Positions 1-9,141 of a stretch of 64,000 nt of DNA are shown piece after piece. The notes under the pieces are model-generated. The model was given only the letters and a program-made list of their open reading frames with translations. It searched no databases and had not been told where the DNA came from. The DNA lies in NCBI RefSeq assembly GCF_019668465.1, contig NZ_AP024828.1, forward strand, positions 3,906,001-3,970,000, in the 5' to 3' direction. A program made the translations under genes and the position numbers. Position 1 is the stretch's first letter. Each line of letters starts with the position of its first letter. This DNA is from Mycobacterium senriense. GTDB lineage: Bacteria > Actinomycetota > Actinomycetes > Mycobacteriales > Mycobacteriaceae.

Positions 1-582
1 CTGAAGATCACCCAGTTCGACGGCTCGGTCACCGAGTTCGCCGTGGACGAGCATCCGCGCCGCGACACCACCGTCGAGAAGCTCGCCGGCCTCAAGGTTC
101 TGCACCCCGAGATCGAGGGCTTCTCGATCACGGCGGGTAACAGCAGCGGCACCAACGACGCAGCCGCAGGCGTGGCCCTGGTCGATCGCGATTACGCCGC
201 AGCCAACAAGCTCAACGTCATGGGCACCGTCAAGGCCTGGGCCGCCGCGGGCGTACCGGCCCGCGATTGTGGCCTCGGTGCCGTCAAGGTCATCGGGAAG
301 GTGCTGCAGCGGGCCGGTCTGTCGCCCGGCGACGTGGCGCTGTGGGAGATCAACGAGGCATTCGCGTCCGTCCCGATCGCGGCGTGCCGCGAATACGGCA
401 TCGACGAGGAGAAGGTCAACTTCTCCGGTAGCGGCTGCAGCCTCGGTCACCCGATCGCGGCCTCGGGCGCGCGCATGGTGACCACGCTGGTCTACGAGCT
501 CGCCCGCCGCGGCGGCGGCATCGGCGTCGCCGCGATGTGCGCCGGCGGCGGCCAGGGCGGCGCTGTCGTCATCGAGGTCTAG
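1..582 (+). CDS. Thiolase, C-terminal part (acetyl-CoA C-acetyltransferase), cut by window start
   Basis: The reading frame is open from base 1, so the N-terminus and the nucleophilic cysteine lie outside the window. What remains is the C-terminal half of a thiolase: INEAFA, then SLGHPIAASGAR with the active-site histidine, then a CAGGGQGG loop with the second catalytic cysteine. Thiolases condense or cleave acyl-CoA thioesters in beta-oxidation or ketone metabolism; the conserved NEAFA, GHP and CAGGG blocks are family hallmarks. The stop is TAG at 580-582. Which mycobacterial FadA paralogue this is cannot be decided from the fragment. The next gene is convergent, so it is last in its transcription unit. 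Confidence 0.9.
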   Translation: MKITQFDGSVTEFAVDEHPRRDTTVEKLAGLKVLHPEIEGFSITAGNSSGTNDAAAGVALVDRDYAAANKLNVMGTVKAWAAAGVPARDCGLGAVKVIGKVLQRAGLSPGDVALWEINEAFASVPIAACREYGIDEEKVNFSGSGCSLGHPIAASGARMVTTLVYELARRGGGIGVAAMCAGGGQGGAVVIEV

Positions 583-651
583 CGGCGATCGCGAGGTCAG
601 CGGCCGGTCGCCGCCATCAAGTGTCAGCCACCGCAACGTAGTTCGCACCGG

Positions 652-1278
652 CTAGTTGCAGAACGTGTAGCCGATGAATTGCGTGCCGCGCGTGTCGCCG
701 CTCGAGTAGTTGGCAAAGTGCACGGCCGGCACTCCGTTGTACTGAGTGTTCATCTTCTGCACGTTCGGTGGTGGAGTGCCTTTGGGGAAGGCCAGGATCA
801 TGTCGGCGAAAATCTCCAGGCCGACCTGGCAGATGGCCTCGCGCCGCGGCTGCTGTGGATTCCATGCGTGCACGATTACCGGTTCGGTCAGCTGAGATCC
901 CGCCGCGCAATTCGGATCACAGAGCTTGAATACCGCCGTGCCGGTCCCGTCGGCACCTTGCGGCCCCCAGGAACTCCACGACATGTCCTGCAGCGCAACG
1001 GCCACACTGGCGCAGCCCAACACGTTGAGGCGCTTCGGCCGGGCAACCGGCGGGACGGACGGGTTGTAGCAGCCCGGGATCGCGAAGCTCTCCGGCGCTG
1101 ACGGCGCCGGCTGGGTGCTGGGTGCCGTCGCGCTCTGCTGGCTGCGGGTCAGCTGCACGCCCACCACGGTGAGGACCCCGACCAGCACCACCGCCACGAC
1201 AATGCCGGCCCCGATCAATCGCCCCCGCGAGGTGTGGCGCAGCCGCCTCAATAATGGGACGTTGGCGTTGCCGCTCAC
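652..1278 (-). CDS. Membrane-anchored hypothetical protein, 208 aa
   Basis: The protein starts with a short basic cytoplasmic segment, followed by one hydrophobic helix at about residues 20-46 (rich in V, G and L) and then a Thr/Ser/Pro/Ala-rich linker, so it should be a type II membrane protein with an exported C-terminal domain of about 150 residues. That domain has four or more cysteines (CYNPS, LGCAS, KLCDPNCAAG, AICQVG) that could form disulfides outside the membrane. I do not recognise a family. It faces the CysQ gene divergently across about 100 bases. The start ATG at 1276-1278 was chosen because the transmembrane helix follows at a usual distance. Confidence 0.75.
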   Translation of the reverse strand: MSGNANVPLLRRLRHTSRGRLIGAGIVVAVVLVGVLTVVGVQLTRSQQSATAPSTQPAPSAPESFAIPGCYNPSVPPVARPKRLNVLGCASVAVALQDMSWSSWGPQGADGTGTAVFKLCDPNCAAGSQLTEPVIVHAWNPQQPRREAICQVGLEIFADMILAFPKGTPPPNVQKMNTQYNGVPAVHFANYSSGDTRGTQFIGYTFCN

Positions 1279-1378
1279 GGTGACCAGATTACGGGTGAAA
1301 CGTTTCCTCCGGGGCGGTGCCCGCCGACCGGCATGTCAGGGTAAAGTTGGTCATCGCTACCAACATATTGAGGATTCC

Positions 1379-2119
1379 GTGAAGCTGCCGATGAATGACC
1401 ATGATCTGGCCGCGCGGTTGGCCACCGAGGCTGGTCGGCTATTGCTCGGGGTGCGAGAAGAGTTCGCTGACGCGGAACCGGGCGACCGGAAAGCGGCGGG
1501 GGACAAGCGATCCCATGACTTCTTGATGGAGGCGCTTGCCGCCGAGCGGCCCGGTGATGCGGTGCTGTCCGAAGAGGGCGCCGACGACCCGGTGCGGTTG
1601 CGCTCTGACCGCGTCTGGATCGTCGATCCGCTGGACGGTACGCGGGAATTCTCCGAGCTGGGACGCGACGATTGGGCGGTGCACGTCGCACTCTGGCAGT
1701 CCGGCGAGCTGGTTGCCGGTGCCGTGGCGTTACCCGCCCAGGGCATTACGCTGGCGACTCCCGACTTGGATTCGCCTCCTGCCGCGCCGGGCAAGCCGCG
1801 CATCGTGGTGTCGCGCACCCGTCCACCGGCCGTCGCGTTGAACGTGCGGGATGCGCTGGACGGAGTCCTGGTGGAAATGGGGTCGGCCGGAGCCAAGGTC
1901 GCCTCGATCGTTCAAGGGTTATCCGATGTGTACGTGCACGCCGGCGGCCAGTTCGAATGGGACTCCGCCGCGCCGGTGGCGGTGGCACGGGCCGCGGGGC
2001 TGCACACCTCTCGCATTGACGGCTCCGCGCTGGCGTACAACCAACCCGACCCGAAGCTGCCCGATCTCGTGGTCTGCCGGCCCGAACTGGCGGAAGCCGT
2101 ACTCGCCGTTACGCGCTGA
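1379..2119 (+). CDS. cysQ: CysQ-like 3'-phosphoadenosine 5'-phosphate phosphatase / inositol monophosphatase family
   Basis: This 246-residue protein has the Mg-dependent inositol-monophosphatase fold signatures: LSEE at about 63-66, IVDPLDGT at 81-88 (metal-binding aspartates) and GGQFEWDSAAP near residue 200. The text closely follows mycobacterial CysQ, which removes the 3' phosphate from PAP/PAPS and so controls flux through sulfate assimilation. I chose GTG at 1379 because a GAGG lies about 6 bases upstream; ATG at 1391 is the alternative and would shorten the protein by four residues. M. tuberculosis CysQ (Rv2131c) maps elsewhere, so this may be a paralogue. Assigning PAP rather than inositol phosphate as substrate is inference. 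Confidence 0.85.
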   Translation: MKLPMNDHDLAARLATEAGRLLLGVREEFADAEPGDRKAAGDKRSHDFLMEALAAERPGDAVLSEEGADDPVRLRSDRVWIVDPLDGTREFSELGRDDWAVHVALWQSGELVAGAVALPAQGITLATPDLDSPPAAPGKPRIVVSRTRPPAVALNVRDALDGVLVEMGSAGAKVASIVQGLSDVYVHAGGQFEWDSAAPVAVARAAGLHTSRIDGSALAYNQPDPKLPDLVVCRPELAEAVLAVTR

Positions 2120-2177
2120 CCTCGCTGGTCAAACTGTAGGATTGCCAATTCTTTTCGGGATGGGCAGCCGTCTTGGC

Positions 2178-2603
2178 CTATCGGCGTCGGCGGTTGCCTT
2201 TTGCCTCGTCGGTCCATTCCCGTTCGATTCGCCCGATCTCGAGTGAGAGCAACGTCAGGGTCGGATTGTCGCAACTGATCTCGTGGGCCGTGCGGTACTT
2301 CGCCGCTTCGCCGGTGGCAGGCAGCTGCGGGCGCATGGCCTCGAACCACTCGTCGCCGACGATATTGGGTGGATCTCCATCACGAGGCCCACTTGCCCAC
2401 TGCCGGTATGCATCTCGCGCGCCCGCCAGGCCCGTTCGCCACCGGTGAATCGCTTCGCAGCGCTGCGCGTGCAATTGCATGCTCAGCTGGTGCTTGTGGT
2501 CTGCATGCCCCATCACCCTGGGCAGCACCGCGTCGGAGACCGACCTCGCCTCGGCCGCCGTTCCCGCCGCCGAGGCGCCCACGACAATTCCCATCAGGCC
2601 CAT
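2178..2603 (-). CDS. Conserved hypothetical protein, 141 aa
   Basis: The protein starts with a short hydrophobic/small-residue stretch (GIVVGASAAG) that could be a weak membrane segment, then a charged, His/Arg-rich helical region (HADHKHQL, LHAQRCEAIHRWR) and a C-terminal half with the unusual phrase EWFEAMRPQLP and a basic tail ending in RRRR. The open frame extends further upstream, but ATG at 2601-2603 (or 2592-2594) is preferred because the upstream residues are low-complexity and would run towards the amidohydrolase promoter. No family is recognised. It is convergent with cysQ and divergent from the amidohydrolase. Confidence 0.5.
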   Translation of the reverse strand: MGLMGIVVGASAAGTAAEARSVSDAVLPRVMGHADHKHQLSMQLHAQRCEAIHRWRTGLAGARDAYRQWASGPRDGDPPNIVGDEWFEAMRPQLPATGEAAKYRTAHEISCDNPTLTLLSLEIGRIEREWTDEAKGNRRRR

Positions 2604-2763
2604 CAATGCACCATCCACCCGCTGATCGTGGCATATCTGTCGAGGTCCCGCCGCCCACCCGGCGCACAACGGCGCTACCGTGCTGTTACATGATGAAGGC
2701 GTCGCGCCGCAGGCGCCGACGCGGGAATCGGACGGTCGACCTTCTCCCGAGGAGCAGCCAACG

Positions 2764-3795
2764 ATGTCGCGGATCGACACGCATCACCACGCCATCCCGT
2801 CTTTCTATCGAGACATGCTGCGAAAAGCGAGGATTGACGAAGCGGGCGGCCGGGCGCTGCCGAATTGGAGCCCGCAAGGGTCGTTGCAGACCATGGCGGA
2901 ACTGAACGTCGCCGCCGCGATCCTTTCGGTGTCGACGCCGGGCACCACGTTCCTGCCGAGCGCGGCTGACGCGGCCTCGCTGGCCCGCGACCTCAACGAC
3001 TACCTCGCCGGGCTCGTCGCTGACCAACCCAACCGATTCGGATTCTTCGCGACCCTCCCCATGCCGCACCTGCGCGAGTCCGTCGGCGAGGCCGCCAGGT
3101 CGCTCGACGAATTGCACGCCGACGGGGTGGTGCTGCTCGCCAACAGCGCGGGGACCTACCTCGGGCAAGACGGCCAGGACGACCTGTTCGCCGCGCTGGA
3201 CGCGCGCGCGGCGGTGGCATTCATCCATCCCGGCGAGCTGCCCGGACCGGTAATCGACGGCGTCGCGCCGTTTGCCGTCGACTTCCTGCTCGACACCACC
3301 CGCGCCGCGTATTTGCTTGTGCGCAATGGTATTTGCCGTCGATACCCCAACATCAAGTTCATCCTCAGCCATGCGGGCGGGTTCGTCCCCTATGCCTCGC
3401 ACCGGATGGCGGTCAGCATCATTGGCGACACCGGACGCAGCCCGAGCGACAGCCTGGGTGACTTCGCCGGCTTTTACTTCGACACCGCGCTGTCCTCGAG
3501 CGCCGCCGCGCTGCCGAGCCTGCTGGCGTTCGCCAAGCCCGGCCACGTGACCTTCGGCTCGGACTGGCCCTTCGCGCCCGTGGCGGCCGGGAAGCTCTTC
3601 GCCGCCGGCCTGGAGACCTACCCGGGGCTGCGCCCGGACGCCCGCGCGGCGATCGAGCGCGACAACGCGCTCGCGCTGTTCCCGCGGCTCGGCGCAGTCG
3701 CGCCGCCCAAGCCCGGCTCGCCGCTCGACAAGTTGCGCCGCGGCGCCAGCCGGAGGGTCATGCGTGGGGTCGTACGGCTGGTCAACACCCGTTGA
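2764..3795 (+). CDS. Amidohydrolase family 2 protein (ACMSD-like TIM-barrel metal-dependent hydrolase/decarboxylase)
   Basis: The 343-residue protein opens with IDTHHH, whose HxH pair (residues 7 and 9) is the first metal-ligand motif of the amidohydrolase superfamily. Later blocks are FIHPGE, LSHAGG and FGSDWPF, giving the remaining histidines and the catalytic aspartate. This motif order matches the ACMSD/6-methylsalicylate decarboxylase branch, whose members decarboxylate or hydrolyse aromatic acids. The start at 2764 follows a strong GAGGAG. It stands alone, divergent from a hypothetical gene and convergent with dhmA. The substrate is unknown. Confidence 0.85.
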   Translation: MSRIDTHHHAIPSFYRDMLRKARIDEAGGRALPNWSPQGSLQTMAELNVAAAILSVSTPGTTFLPSAADAASLARDLNDYLAGLVADQPNRFGFFATLPMPHLRESVGEAARSLDELHADGVVLLANSAGTYLGQDGQDDLFAALDARAAVAFIHPGELPGPVIDGVAPFAVDFLLDTTRAAYLLVRNGICRRYPNIKFILSHAGGFVPYASHRMAVSIIGDTGRSPSDSLGDFAGFYFDTALSSSAAALPSLLAFAKPGHVTFGSDWPFAPVAAGKLFAAGLETYPGLRPDARAAIERDNALALFPRLGAVAPPKPGSPLDKLRRGASRRVMRGVVRLVNTR

Positions 3796-3802
3796 CGGGC
3801 GC

Positions 3803-4708
3803 TCAGAGCCAGGCCTGCTGCCACGAGTGGATGCGTTCGGCCAGTTCGGGTCCGCGGTCCTCTTGAATGAAATGGCTGGCGTTGATGCGGGCGTGTGGCT
3901 GGCCCGCGGCGCCGGGGATGTGCTTGATCAGGGCGCTGTCCGCCCGCCCGAGGATGGGGTCGCGTGCTCCGAAGATGGCGAGAAACGGCTTTTCCCAGCG
4001 GCCGAGGGCGTCCCAGGCTTTCCTGTTGGCCGGAATCGCCGGGTCGGTGGGTGAGGTGGGCACCAGCTGAGGAAACGCGCGGGCCCCGGCCTGATAGGTC
4101 TTGTCGGGGAACGGCGCGTCGTAGCCGGCCCGGACTTTCGACGGCACCCGGCGAACGGTCCCGGCGCTGACGATGCGGCCCGCGGGCAGGACGGGGGAGT
4201 AGCGCGCGAAGGTGCGCCAGGCGTAGAAAGCCGGCGGGGTGCGCCGTTGCGCCGTCGGGAGGAAACCGTTGGCCACCACCAGCCGCGCGACGCGGTCGGA
4301 CTGCTCGGCGGCGATGCGCAGCCCGATCAGCGATCCCCAGTCCTGCACGAACAGCGTGACATCCCTGAGGTTGAGATGCTCGAACCACGAGACCATCCAC
4401 TCCACGTGGCGCTGGTAGGAGTAATCCTCGACCCGGCTGGGCTTGTCCGATCGGCCGAAACCGATCAGATCGGGCGCGAGCACGCGGTTTCCGGCATCGG
4501 TCAGGGGCGGGATCATCGTGCGGTACAGGTAGCTCCACGTGGGCTCACCGTGCAGCAAAACGATCGGCGGCCCTTCGATCGTGCCCTCGTCGAGGTAGTG
4601 CATGCGAAGCGGCCGGGTGTCGCTCGCGGTTACGTCAAGGTAGTGCCCAACGAACGGGTAGTCCTCCAGGTTTTCGAATCGGGAGTCCGGGGTTCGCAGC
4701 ACATGCAT
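3803..4708 (-). CDS. dhmA: Haloalkane dehalogenase
   Basis: This 301-residue alpha/beta hydrolase has every haloalkane-dehalogenase subfamily I landmark: HGEPTW at 53-58 (oxyanion and halide contact), VQDWG with nucleophile D123 and halide-binding W124, acid D250 in GARDP, and base H279 in NASHF. These positions coincide with those of DhmA/Rv2296. The enzyme replaces a halogen on an alkyl chain with hydroxyl; the physiological substrate in mycobacteria is uncertain. In M. tuberculosis the same gene is next to a DUF2652 protein and a MalY-like aminotransferase, which is exactly the order seen here. Confidence 0.93.
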   Translation of the reverse strand: MHVLRTPDSRFENLEDYPFVGHYLDVTASDTRPLRMHYLDEGTIEGPPIVLLHGEPTWSYLYRTMIPPLTDAGNRVLAPDLIGFGRSDKPSRVEDYSYQRHVEWMVSWFEHLNLRDVTLFVQDWGSLIGLRIAAEQSDRVARLVVANGFLPTAQRRTPPAFYAWRTFARYSPVLPAGRIVSAGTVRRVPSKVRAGYDAPFPDKTYQAGARAFPQLVPTSPTDPAIPANRKAWDALGRWEKPFLAIFGARDPILGRADSALIKHIPGAAGQPHARINASHFIQEDRGPELAERIHSWQQAWL

Positions 4709-4819
4709 ATCAGCTCCTCCGGTGAACCGGCACCCCTGTTAGCCTCTCGCGCCCGCGCGAATTCGTCTAGTGGGAGATTCATTGAGCTGGGCCCCAAGGA
4801 CTATTAAACTGGTTTACTC

Positions 4820-5548
4820 ATGGCAATTCGGCGCGCGGTTCTGCTCATCGCCGACATCGGCGGGTACACGCATTACATGCAGTGGAACCGGACGCACCTT
4901 GCGCATGCCCAGCTGACGGTTGCGGGCCTGTTGGAGTCGGTCATCAACGCGGGCAAGGGTTTGAAGCTGGCCAAACTCGAGGGTGACGCCGCGTTCTTCT
5001 GCGCACCGGACAGCCACGCCAAAGAGGTGGTGTGCGACCGCCTGTCAAGGATGCGTGCGTCGTTCCTGGAGCGGCGCGAGCGGATGAAAAACGACATCGC
5101 CTGCCAATGCGCGAGTTGCGAACAGCTGGAGAAACTGTCGCTCAAGTTCGTCGTGCACGTGGGCGAGGTGGCGGATCAGAAGGTGAAACGCCACGTCGAG
5201 CTGGCCGGTTTCGATGTCATTCTGGTGCACCGCATGCTGAAAAACTTGGTGCCGGTAGCCGAATACGTGCTGATGACCGATCCCGTCGCGGCATGCCTCG
5301 ACGAGCCTATGCGCCAGCTTTGCATGCCGTTGGTGCACGTCTTCGACGGCATCGGAGAAACGTCGACGCACTACATCGACCTTGCGGCGGTGCAGGTTCC
5401 CGTCGCGTCGCCGCGCCGCAGCTTTCTCCGCCGGCTTGGCGCGACGACGAGGTTCGAAATCGACGCCCTGCCCTTCACGCTCGGCATGAAGGAGCCCGCA
5501 CAGGGGTTCCGCAACCTGGGCCGGGGCGCCGAGGAAGTCTCCGCGTAG
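4820..5548 (+). CDS. DUF2652 protein (Rv2295-like), nucleotidyl-cyclase-like fold
   Basis: The protein of 242 residues begins [17 protein letters not shown], the pattern of class III nucleotidyl-cyclase-like domains (an aspartate in a hydrophobic strand followed by GGYT), and continues with KLEGDAAFF, the second metal-binding strand. Such DUF2652 proteins keep the fold but have no established cyclase activity. A CxCASC cluster ([10 protein letters not shown]) lies near residue 95. It is divergent from dhmA, in the same order as Rv2295-Rv2296. Function is unassigned. Confidence 0.8.
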   Translation: MAIRRAVLLIADIGGYTHYMQWNRTHLAHAQLTVAGLLESVINAGKGLKLAKLEGDAAFFCAPDSHAKEVVCDRLSRMRASFLERRERMKNDIACQCASCEQLEKLSLKFVVHVGEVADQKVKRHVELAGFDVILVHRMLKNLVPVAEYVLMTDPVAACLDEPMRQLCMPLVHVFDGIGETSTHYIDLAAVQVPVASPRRSFLRRLGATTRFEIDALPFTLGMKEPAQGFRNLGRGAEEVSA

Positions 5549-5582
5549 CCGAAAACCCCTGCGGCCCGGCGTCGCTGCACGA

Positions 5583-6785
5583 TCAAGCTTCGGCCAGGGC
5601 CCGTCCCATCCGCGAGACCGCCTCGGTGAGAATGGCCCGCGAGGTGGCGAAATTCAATCGCACGTGCCCGGTTCCGCCGGTGCCGAACACGTGGCCGGAG
5701 CTGAGCGCCACCCGCGCGTGATCGAGGAACCAGCGGGCCGGCCCGGACAGATCGGCAACCACCGCAAGGCCATCGGCGACTTCTTCGTCGAAGCCGAGCT
5801 CCCGGCAATCCAGCCAGGCCAGGTAAGTGCCTTGCGGCCATTGGTATTTCACACCGGGAAGGTGCTCGGCGATCAACTCGCCCAGCAGTGTCCGGTTCTC
5901 GTCCAGCCCCCGCAAGGTCGCGTCGAGCCAGTCGCTGCCGCTCCGAAATGCCTCGGCGTGGGCGATGACGCCGAGGTGGCTGGCTCCGTGACTGACCTCC
6001 TCCGGCATCCGGTTCAGGTCGGCGGCCGACTCGGGTCCGGCGATGGCCACCGCGGCTTTCAACCCGGACAGATTCCAGGCCTTCGACGCGGAGATGAGGG
6101 CGAAGGCGTTCTCGGCGCCCGGGACGGTGAGGAAGGGAGTGAACCGCGATCCCGCCAGAATGACGGGGGCGTGAATCTCATCGGACACCACCCGCACGCC
6201 GAACCGCCGGGCGAGCTCGGCGACCGCGCGGAGTTCGTCGGTGGTGTGCACCGATCCGGTCGGGTTGTGCGGATTGCACAGCAGATAGGCGACCTTCGCG
6301 TCCCTCCCGGCGGCTGCGCGAGCCCGGGCGAAGGCATTTTCCAAGGTGTTCAAGTCAATTCGCCCGTCGGTGAGGGGGGCCTCGATGACGCGGCGTCCGT
6401 CGTGCGTGACGAATGCGTAGAACGGCGCATAGACCGGCGGGTTGACGACGACGGCGTCACCGCGATCGGTGAGCAGGCGCAACACCTCGACGATCCCGAG
6501 CATGACGTCGGGAACCAGCGCGGTGCGGCCCACGTCCAGGTCGTGCCACTGCCAGCGCCGCGCGGCGAATTGGCTGACCGCTTCCGCCAGCGCGGTTCCG
6601 CACGGATATCCGGTGTCGCCGTTGTCGATGGCCCTCCGCAGCGCGTCGGCCACCGTCGGTGCCAGGTTGACATCCATCTCGGCGACCCACATCGGCAGGA
6701 CGTCGGCGGGGTGCGCCCCCCATTTCATGCTGGTGCGAACCCGCAATTGCCGCAGCGTCAATTCCTCGAGCGGATTAACCGTCAC
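5583..6785 (-). CDS. MalY/PatB-type PLP-dependent aminotransferase or C-S lyase
   Basis: A fold-type I PLP enzyme of 400 residues: MWVAEMD at about 32-38, NPPVYAPFY at 115-123, NPHNPTG at 171-177, SDEIH at 201-205 and the Schiff-base lysine K235 in [12 protein letters not shown]. The MWVAEMD and SDEIH versions are typical of the MalY/PatB group, which contains cystathionine beta-lyases as well as aminotransferases. It corresponds to Rv2294. The start is GTG at 6783-6785 (reads TVNPLEEL); the frame remains open far upstream, but that part overlaps the well-supported reductase gene and is not real. It lies about 25 bases downstream of the reductase gene, so the two are probably co-transcribed. 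Confidence 0.88.
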   Translation of the reverse strand: MTVNPLEELTLRQLRVRTSMKWGAHPADVLPMWVAEMDVNLAPTVADALRRAIDNGDTGYPCGTALAEAVSQFAARRWQWHDLDVGRTALVPDVMLGIVEVLRLLTDRGDAVVVNPPVYAPFYAFVTHDGRRVIEAPLTDGRIDLNTLENAFARARAAAGRDAKVAYLLCNPHNPTGSVHTTDELRAVAELARRFGVRVVSDEIHAPVILAGSRFTPFLTVPGAENAFALISASKAWNLSGLKAAVAIAGPESAADLNRMPEEVSHGASHLGVIAHAEAFRSGSDWLDATLRGLDENRTLLGELIAEHLPGVKYQWPQGTYLAWLDCRELGFDEEVADGLAVVADLSGPARWFLDHARVALSSGHVFGTGGTGHVRLNFATSRAILTEAVSRMGRALAEA

Positions 6786-6808
6786 GCCCGCAGAGTAACG
6801 GGCGCGGC

Positions 6809-7906
6809 CTACCCCCCGACAAACGCATTTTGCGGGATGGTCAGCGGAAGGTCCACCGAACTCAGCAATCCCGGCTGGGCGGCAACGACATACGGCACGG
6901 CGTTGACGACACGCATCGCGGTGGCGACCATCGCGCCCGCCCCGGAGGTCATCCCGCCGATGCCGGCCTTCGCGGGATCCTTCAGCGTCGCAGCCAGCGT
7001 GCAGTCGATGTCCGGATCGCCGGAGATCATGACGCGATAGGACAGATCGCCGATCCCGGTGGGCCAGTCGGGGGCGACGTCGTGCGCGAGCCGCGTGACG
7101 TGCTCGATGACGATGGCCTCCCGGCCGTCGACCACGCCGATCGCCCGCATTCGCAGCGCACCGCAGGTTCCGGCCTCGACGGTGCCCATCGCGACCTCCA
7201 GCGTCCGGTTGGTGACGGCGCGGTCGAAACCCTCGCGCACGGCCTGAACTTGGACCCCCAACGCGTCGGCGATCAACCGGATTTGCCCCTGCCATTCGCC
7301 CGCGATGGCGCCGGGGAAGCTGATCCAGGGCTGGTAGTCGAGCGGACGGCCGAAGCCCAGCGCGTCGCTCATGATGTCGGGAACTCCGTAGTCGTCGTAC
7401 AGACCGATCTCGAAGGAGTGAATCTTGTCGATGGACGACGACTGGGTGGACAGCACCAGCGGCAGATAATCGGCGGCGAAGCCCGGCTCGATGCCAGAGG
7501 CGTATAGCGACACCTGGCCCTGCTTGGCCGCGGCGACCAATTGGTCGCGCCACTCCGCGGGCTCGTAGGCATGCGGGTTGACCAATCGGGTGGTGCTGGT
7601 CGTCACGACGTTGATCCCGGCTTCGAGCAGCTTGACGTAGTCCGGGATGGCCAGCGCGTCCCGCTCCGGACCGCTGGCCGCATAGATGACGCAGTCGGGC
7701 TTGAGCGCGATCAGCGCGTCGGCGTCGTTGGTGGCGTTCAGGCCAACCGGCCCACCGCCGGCCAGCTCGCCCGCGTCCTTGCCGACCTTGTCGTCCGAAT
7801 GCACCCACACGCCGACCAGGTCCAGATTCGGGCGCCGCTGGATCGCGCGGATGGCGATCGAGCCGATGCCGCCTGTCGCCCACACCACCACGCGATGAGC
7901 CGTCAT
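6809..7906 (-). CDS. NAD(P)-binding dihydrodipicolinate-reductase-like protein (cassette 1)
   Basis: The 365-residue protein starts with a Rossmann motif [11 protein letters not shown] and contains [17 protein letters not shown] and YAASGPE, typical of the DapB-N-like oxidoreductases that are numerous in mycobacteria. It is clearly homologous to the gene at 9142-10203 (same motif order and nearly identical blocks such as [16 protein letters not shown]), so the two are products of duplication. A GAGGAGG ribosome-binding site sits 7 bases before the ATG at 7904-7906. It is transcribed divergently from the LLM oxidoreductase gene across a 252-base promoter region that contains a TetR-type half operator. 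The substrate is unknown. Confidence 0.85.
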   Translation of the reverse strand: MTAHRVVVWATGGIGSIAIRAIQRRPNLDLVGVWVHSDDKVGKDAGELAGGGPVGLNATNDADALIALKPDCVIYAASGPERDALAIPDYVKLLEAGINVVTTSTTRLVNPHAYEPAEWRDQLVAAAKQGQVSLYASGIEPGFAADYLPLVLSTQSSSIDKIHSFEIGLYDDYGVPDIMSDALGFGRPLDYQPWISFPGAIAGEWQGQIRLIADALGVQVQAVREGFDRAVTNRTLEVAMGTVEAGTCGALRMRAIGVVDGREAIVIEHVTRLAHDVAPDWPTGIGDLSYRVMISGDPDIDCTLAATLKDPAKAGIGGMTSGAGAMVATAMRVVNAVPYVVAAQPGLLSSVDLPLTIPQNAFVGG

Positions 7907-8050
7907 CGTGTTCCTCCTCAACTGCGTGCGCGGCGCGCAACACAACGAAATCCGTTATGGCCGTTGCCCTTACGTCAACAGCGGCGACCGTGACTGCCCC
8001 GACGTTCGAGTTGGAAACTACCGCCGCGAATGCGCGCGGTCAAGGCTTTA

Positions 8051-8068
8051 AGAAAGCGGACACTATCT
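8051..8068. promoter_or_regulatory. Putative TetR operator, copy 3, in divergent promoter
   Basis: The 18-mer here matches 14 of 18 positions of the operator GGATAGCGGATACTATCC found before the TetR gene at 12438. The core CGGA-ACTATC is retained (CGGACACTATCT). It lies between two divergent cluster genes, an expected place for a site controlling both. Confidence 0.45.
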
Positions 8069-8158
8069 TAACGAACAAATTTTAGGTTAGGGTGCAGCTG
8101 TGCAAGCGGACCAGCGTTTCGCCCGGCTCCGAGCAACGATTCGGGGCGGCTGGCGCTG

Positions 8159-9130
8159 ATGTTCACGCTCAGGTTCGACATGCGCGCCCCGGACGGGGGC
8201 GCACCGGCGACCGATCTGTACGCCGCTTCCATCGACATGTGCGCGTGGGCCGAAACGCGCGGCGCCGTGCTGGCGGTGCTCTCCGAGCACCACGGCGCCG
8301 ACGACGGTCATCTGCCGGTGCCGCTCATCTTGGCGTCGGCGATAGCGGCCAGGACACGCACGTTGGCGATCCTGCTGGCCGCGGTGCCGATTCCGTTGTG
8401 GGATCCCGTCCGGCTCGCCGAGGAGATCAGCGTGCTGGACCTGATCAGTCGCGGACGGGTGTCCTACGCATTCGGCGTGGGACATCGGCATGAGGAGTAC
8501 GAGCACTTCGGCATCGACATGAGCACGCGCGGTCGCGCGGCCGACGAGATGCTGGACGTCCTTGGGCCGCTGGTGCGAGGTGACCCCGTCGAATATCGGG
8601 GGCGTACGGTCCGCGTCACCCCACCGTGCGGATCACCCAGCGGGCCGATGATGCTGATCGCCGGCGGTAGCAAGGCCGCGGCGCGGCGGGCGGGCCGTCA
8701 TGGACTGGGGTTCATCTCGCAGACCGCGTCGCCCGGCCTGATGGAGTACTACGAGGAGCAGTGCCGTGCGCACGGGCACGAACCCGGAATCATCCAGTTT
8801 CCCCAACCGCACGCTCCGACAGCGGTTTTCGTGGCCGAAAATGTTGATGAGGCCTGGGATGAGCTGGGGCCGCACTTGCTGCACGACGCGAAAACGGCGG
8901 CGTCGTACCGGCCGCACGACGACTCGGTCGCCAGCATCACCCGCGCCGACAGCGTGGCGGAGCTTCGGAAGGGCGGCGGCCCGTACCGCATCTTCACCCC
9001 CGGCGAGGCGGTCGACTATGTGCGCGGCGGCCAACTGCTGCCCTTGCACCCGCTCTGCGGCGGTGTTGCACCGGACGTGGCGTGGCCCTATCTCGAGCGT
9101 GCCGCGGCCGCCTTTGCAGACAACCAGTGA
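8159..9130 (+). CDS. LLM-class flavin-dependent oxidoreductase (luciferase-like), cassette 1
   Basis: A 323-residue luciferase-like monooxygenase. Early SEHHG and a middle block of VRLAEEISVLDLISRGR and GVGHRHEEYEHFG are the family signatures of flavin (FMN or F420) dependent TIM-barrel oxidoreductases. It is a paralogue of the protein at 10249-11223, with the same start (YTLRFDM / FTLRFDM) and C-terminal LCGG.PP..AWPYL motif. The next gene begins 11 bases downstream, so this gene is the first of a three-gene operon (LLM, reductase, LLM). Substrate unknown; pairing with NAD(P)-dependent reductases suggests oxidation and reduction of a lipid or terpenoid intermediate. Confidence 0.87.
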   Translation: MFTLRFDMRAPDGGAPATDLYAASIDMCAWAETRGAVLAVLSEHHGADDGHLPVPLILASAIAARTRTLAILLAAVPIPLWDPVRLAEEISVLDLISRGRVSYAFGVGHRHEEYEHFGIDMSTRGRAADEMLDVLGPLVRGDPVEYRGRTVRVTPPCGSPSGPMMLIAGGSKAAARRAGRHGLGFISQTASPGLMEYYEEQCRAHGHEPGIIQFPQPHAPTAVFVAENVDEAWDELGPHLLHDAKTAASYRPHDDSVASITRADSVAELRKGGGPYRIFTPGEAVDYVRGGQLLPLHPLCGGVAPDVAWPYLERAAAAFADNQ

Positions 9131-9141
9131 GGAGGGTGCCT

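Noticed and set aside
6786..7943. Upstream extension of the MalY-type aminotransferase frame to 786 residues
   Set aside because: The part above 6785 is Arg/Gly-rich nonsense that lies out of frame with the well-supported reductase gene; the PLP-enzyme homology begins just at the GTG at 6785.
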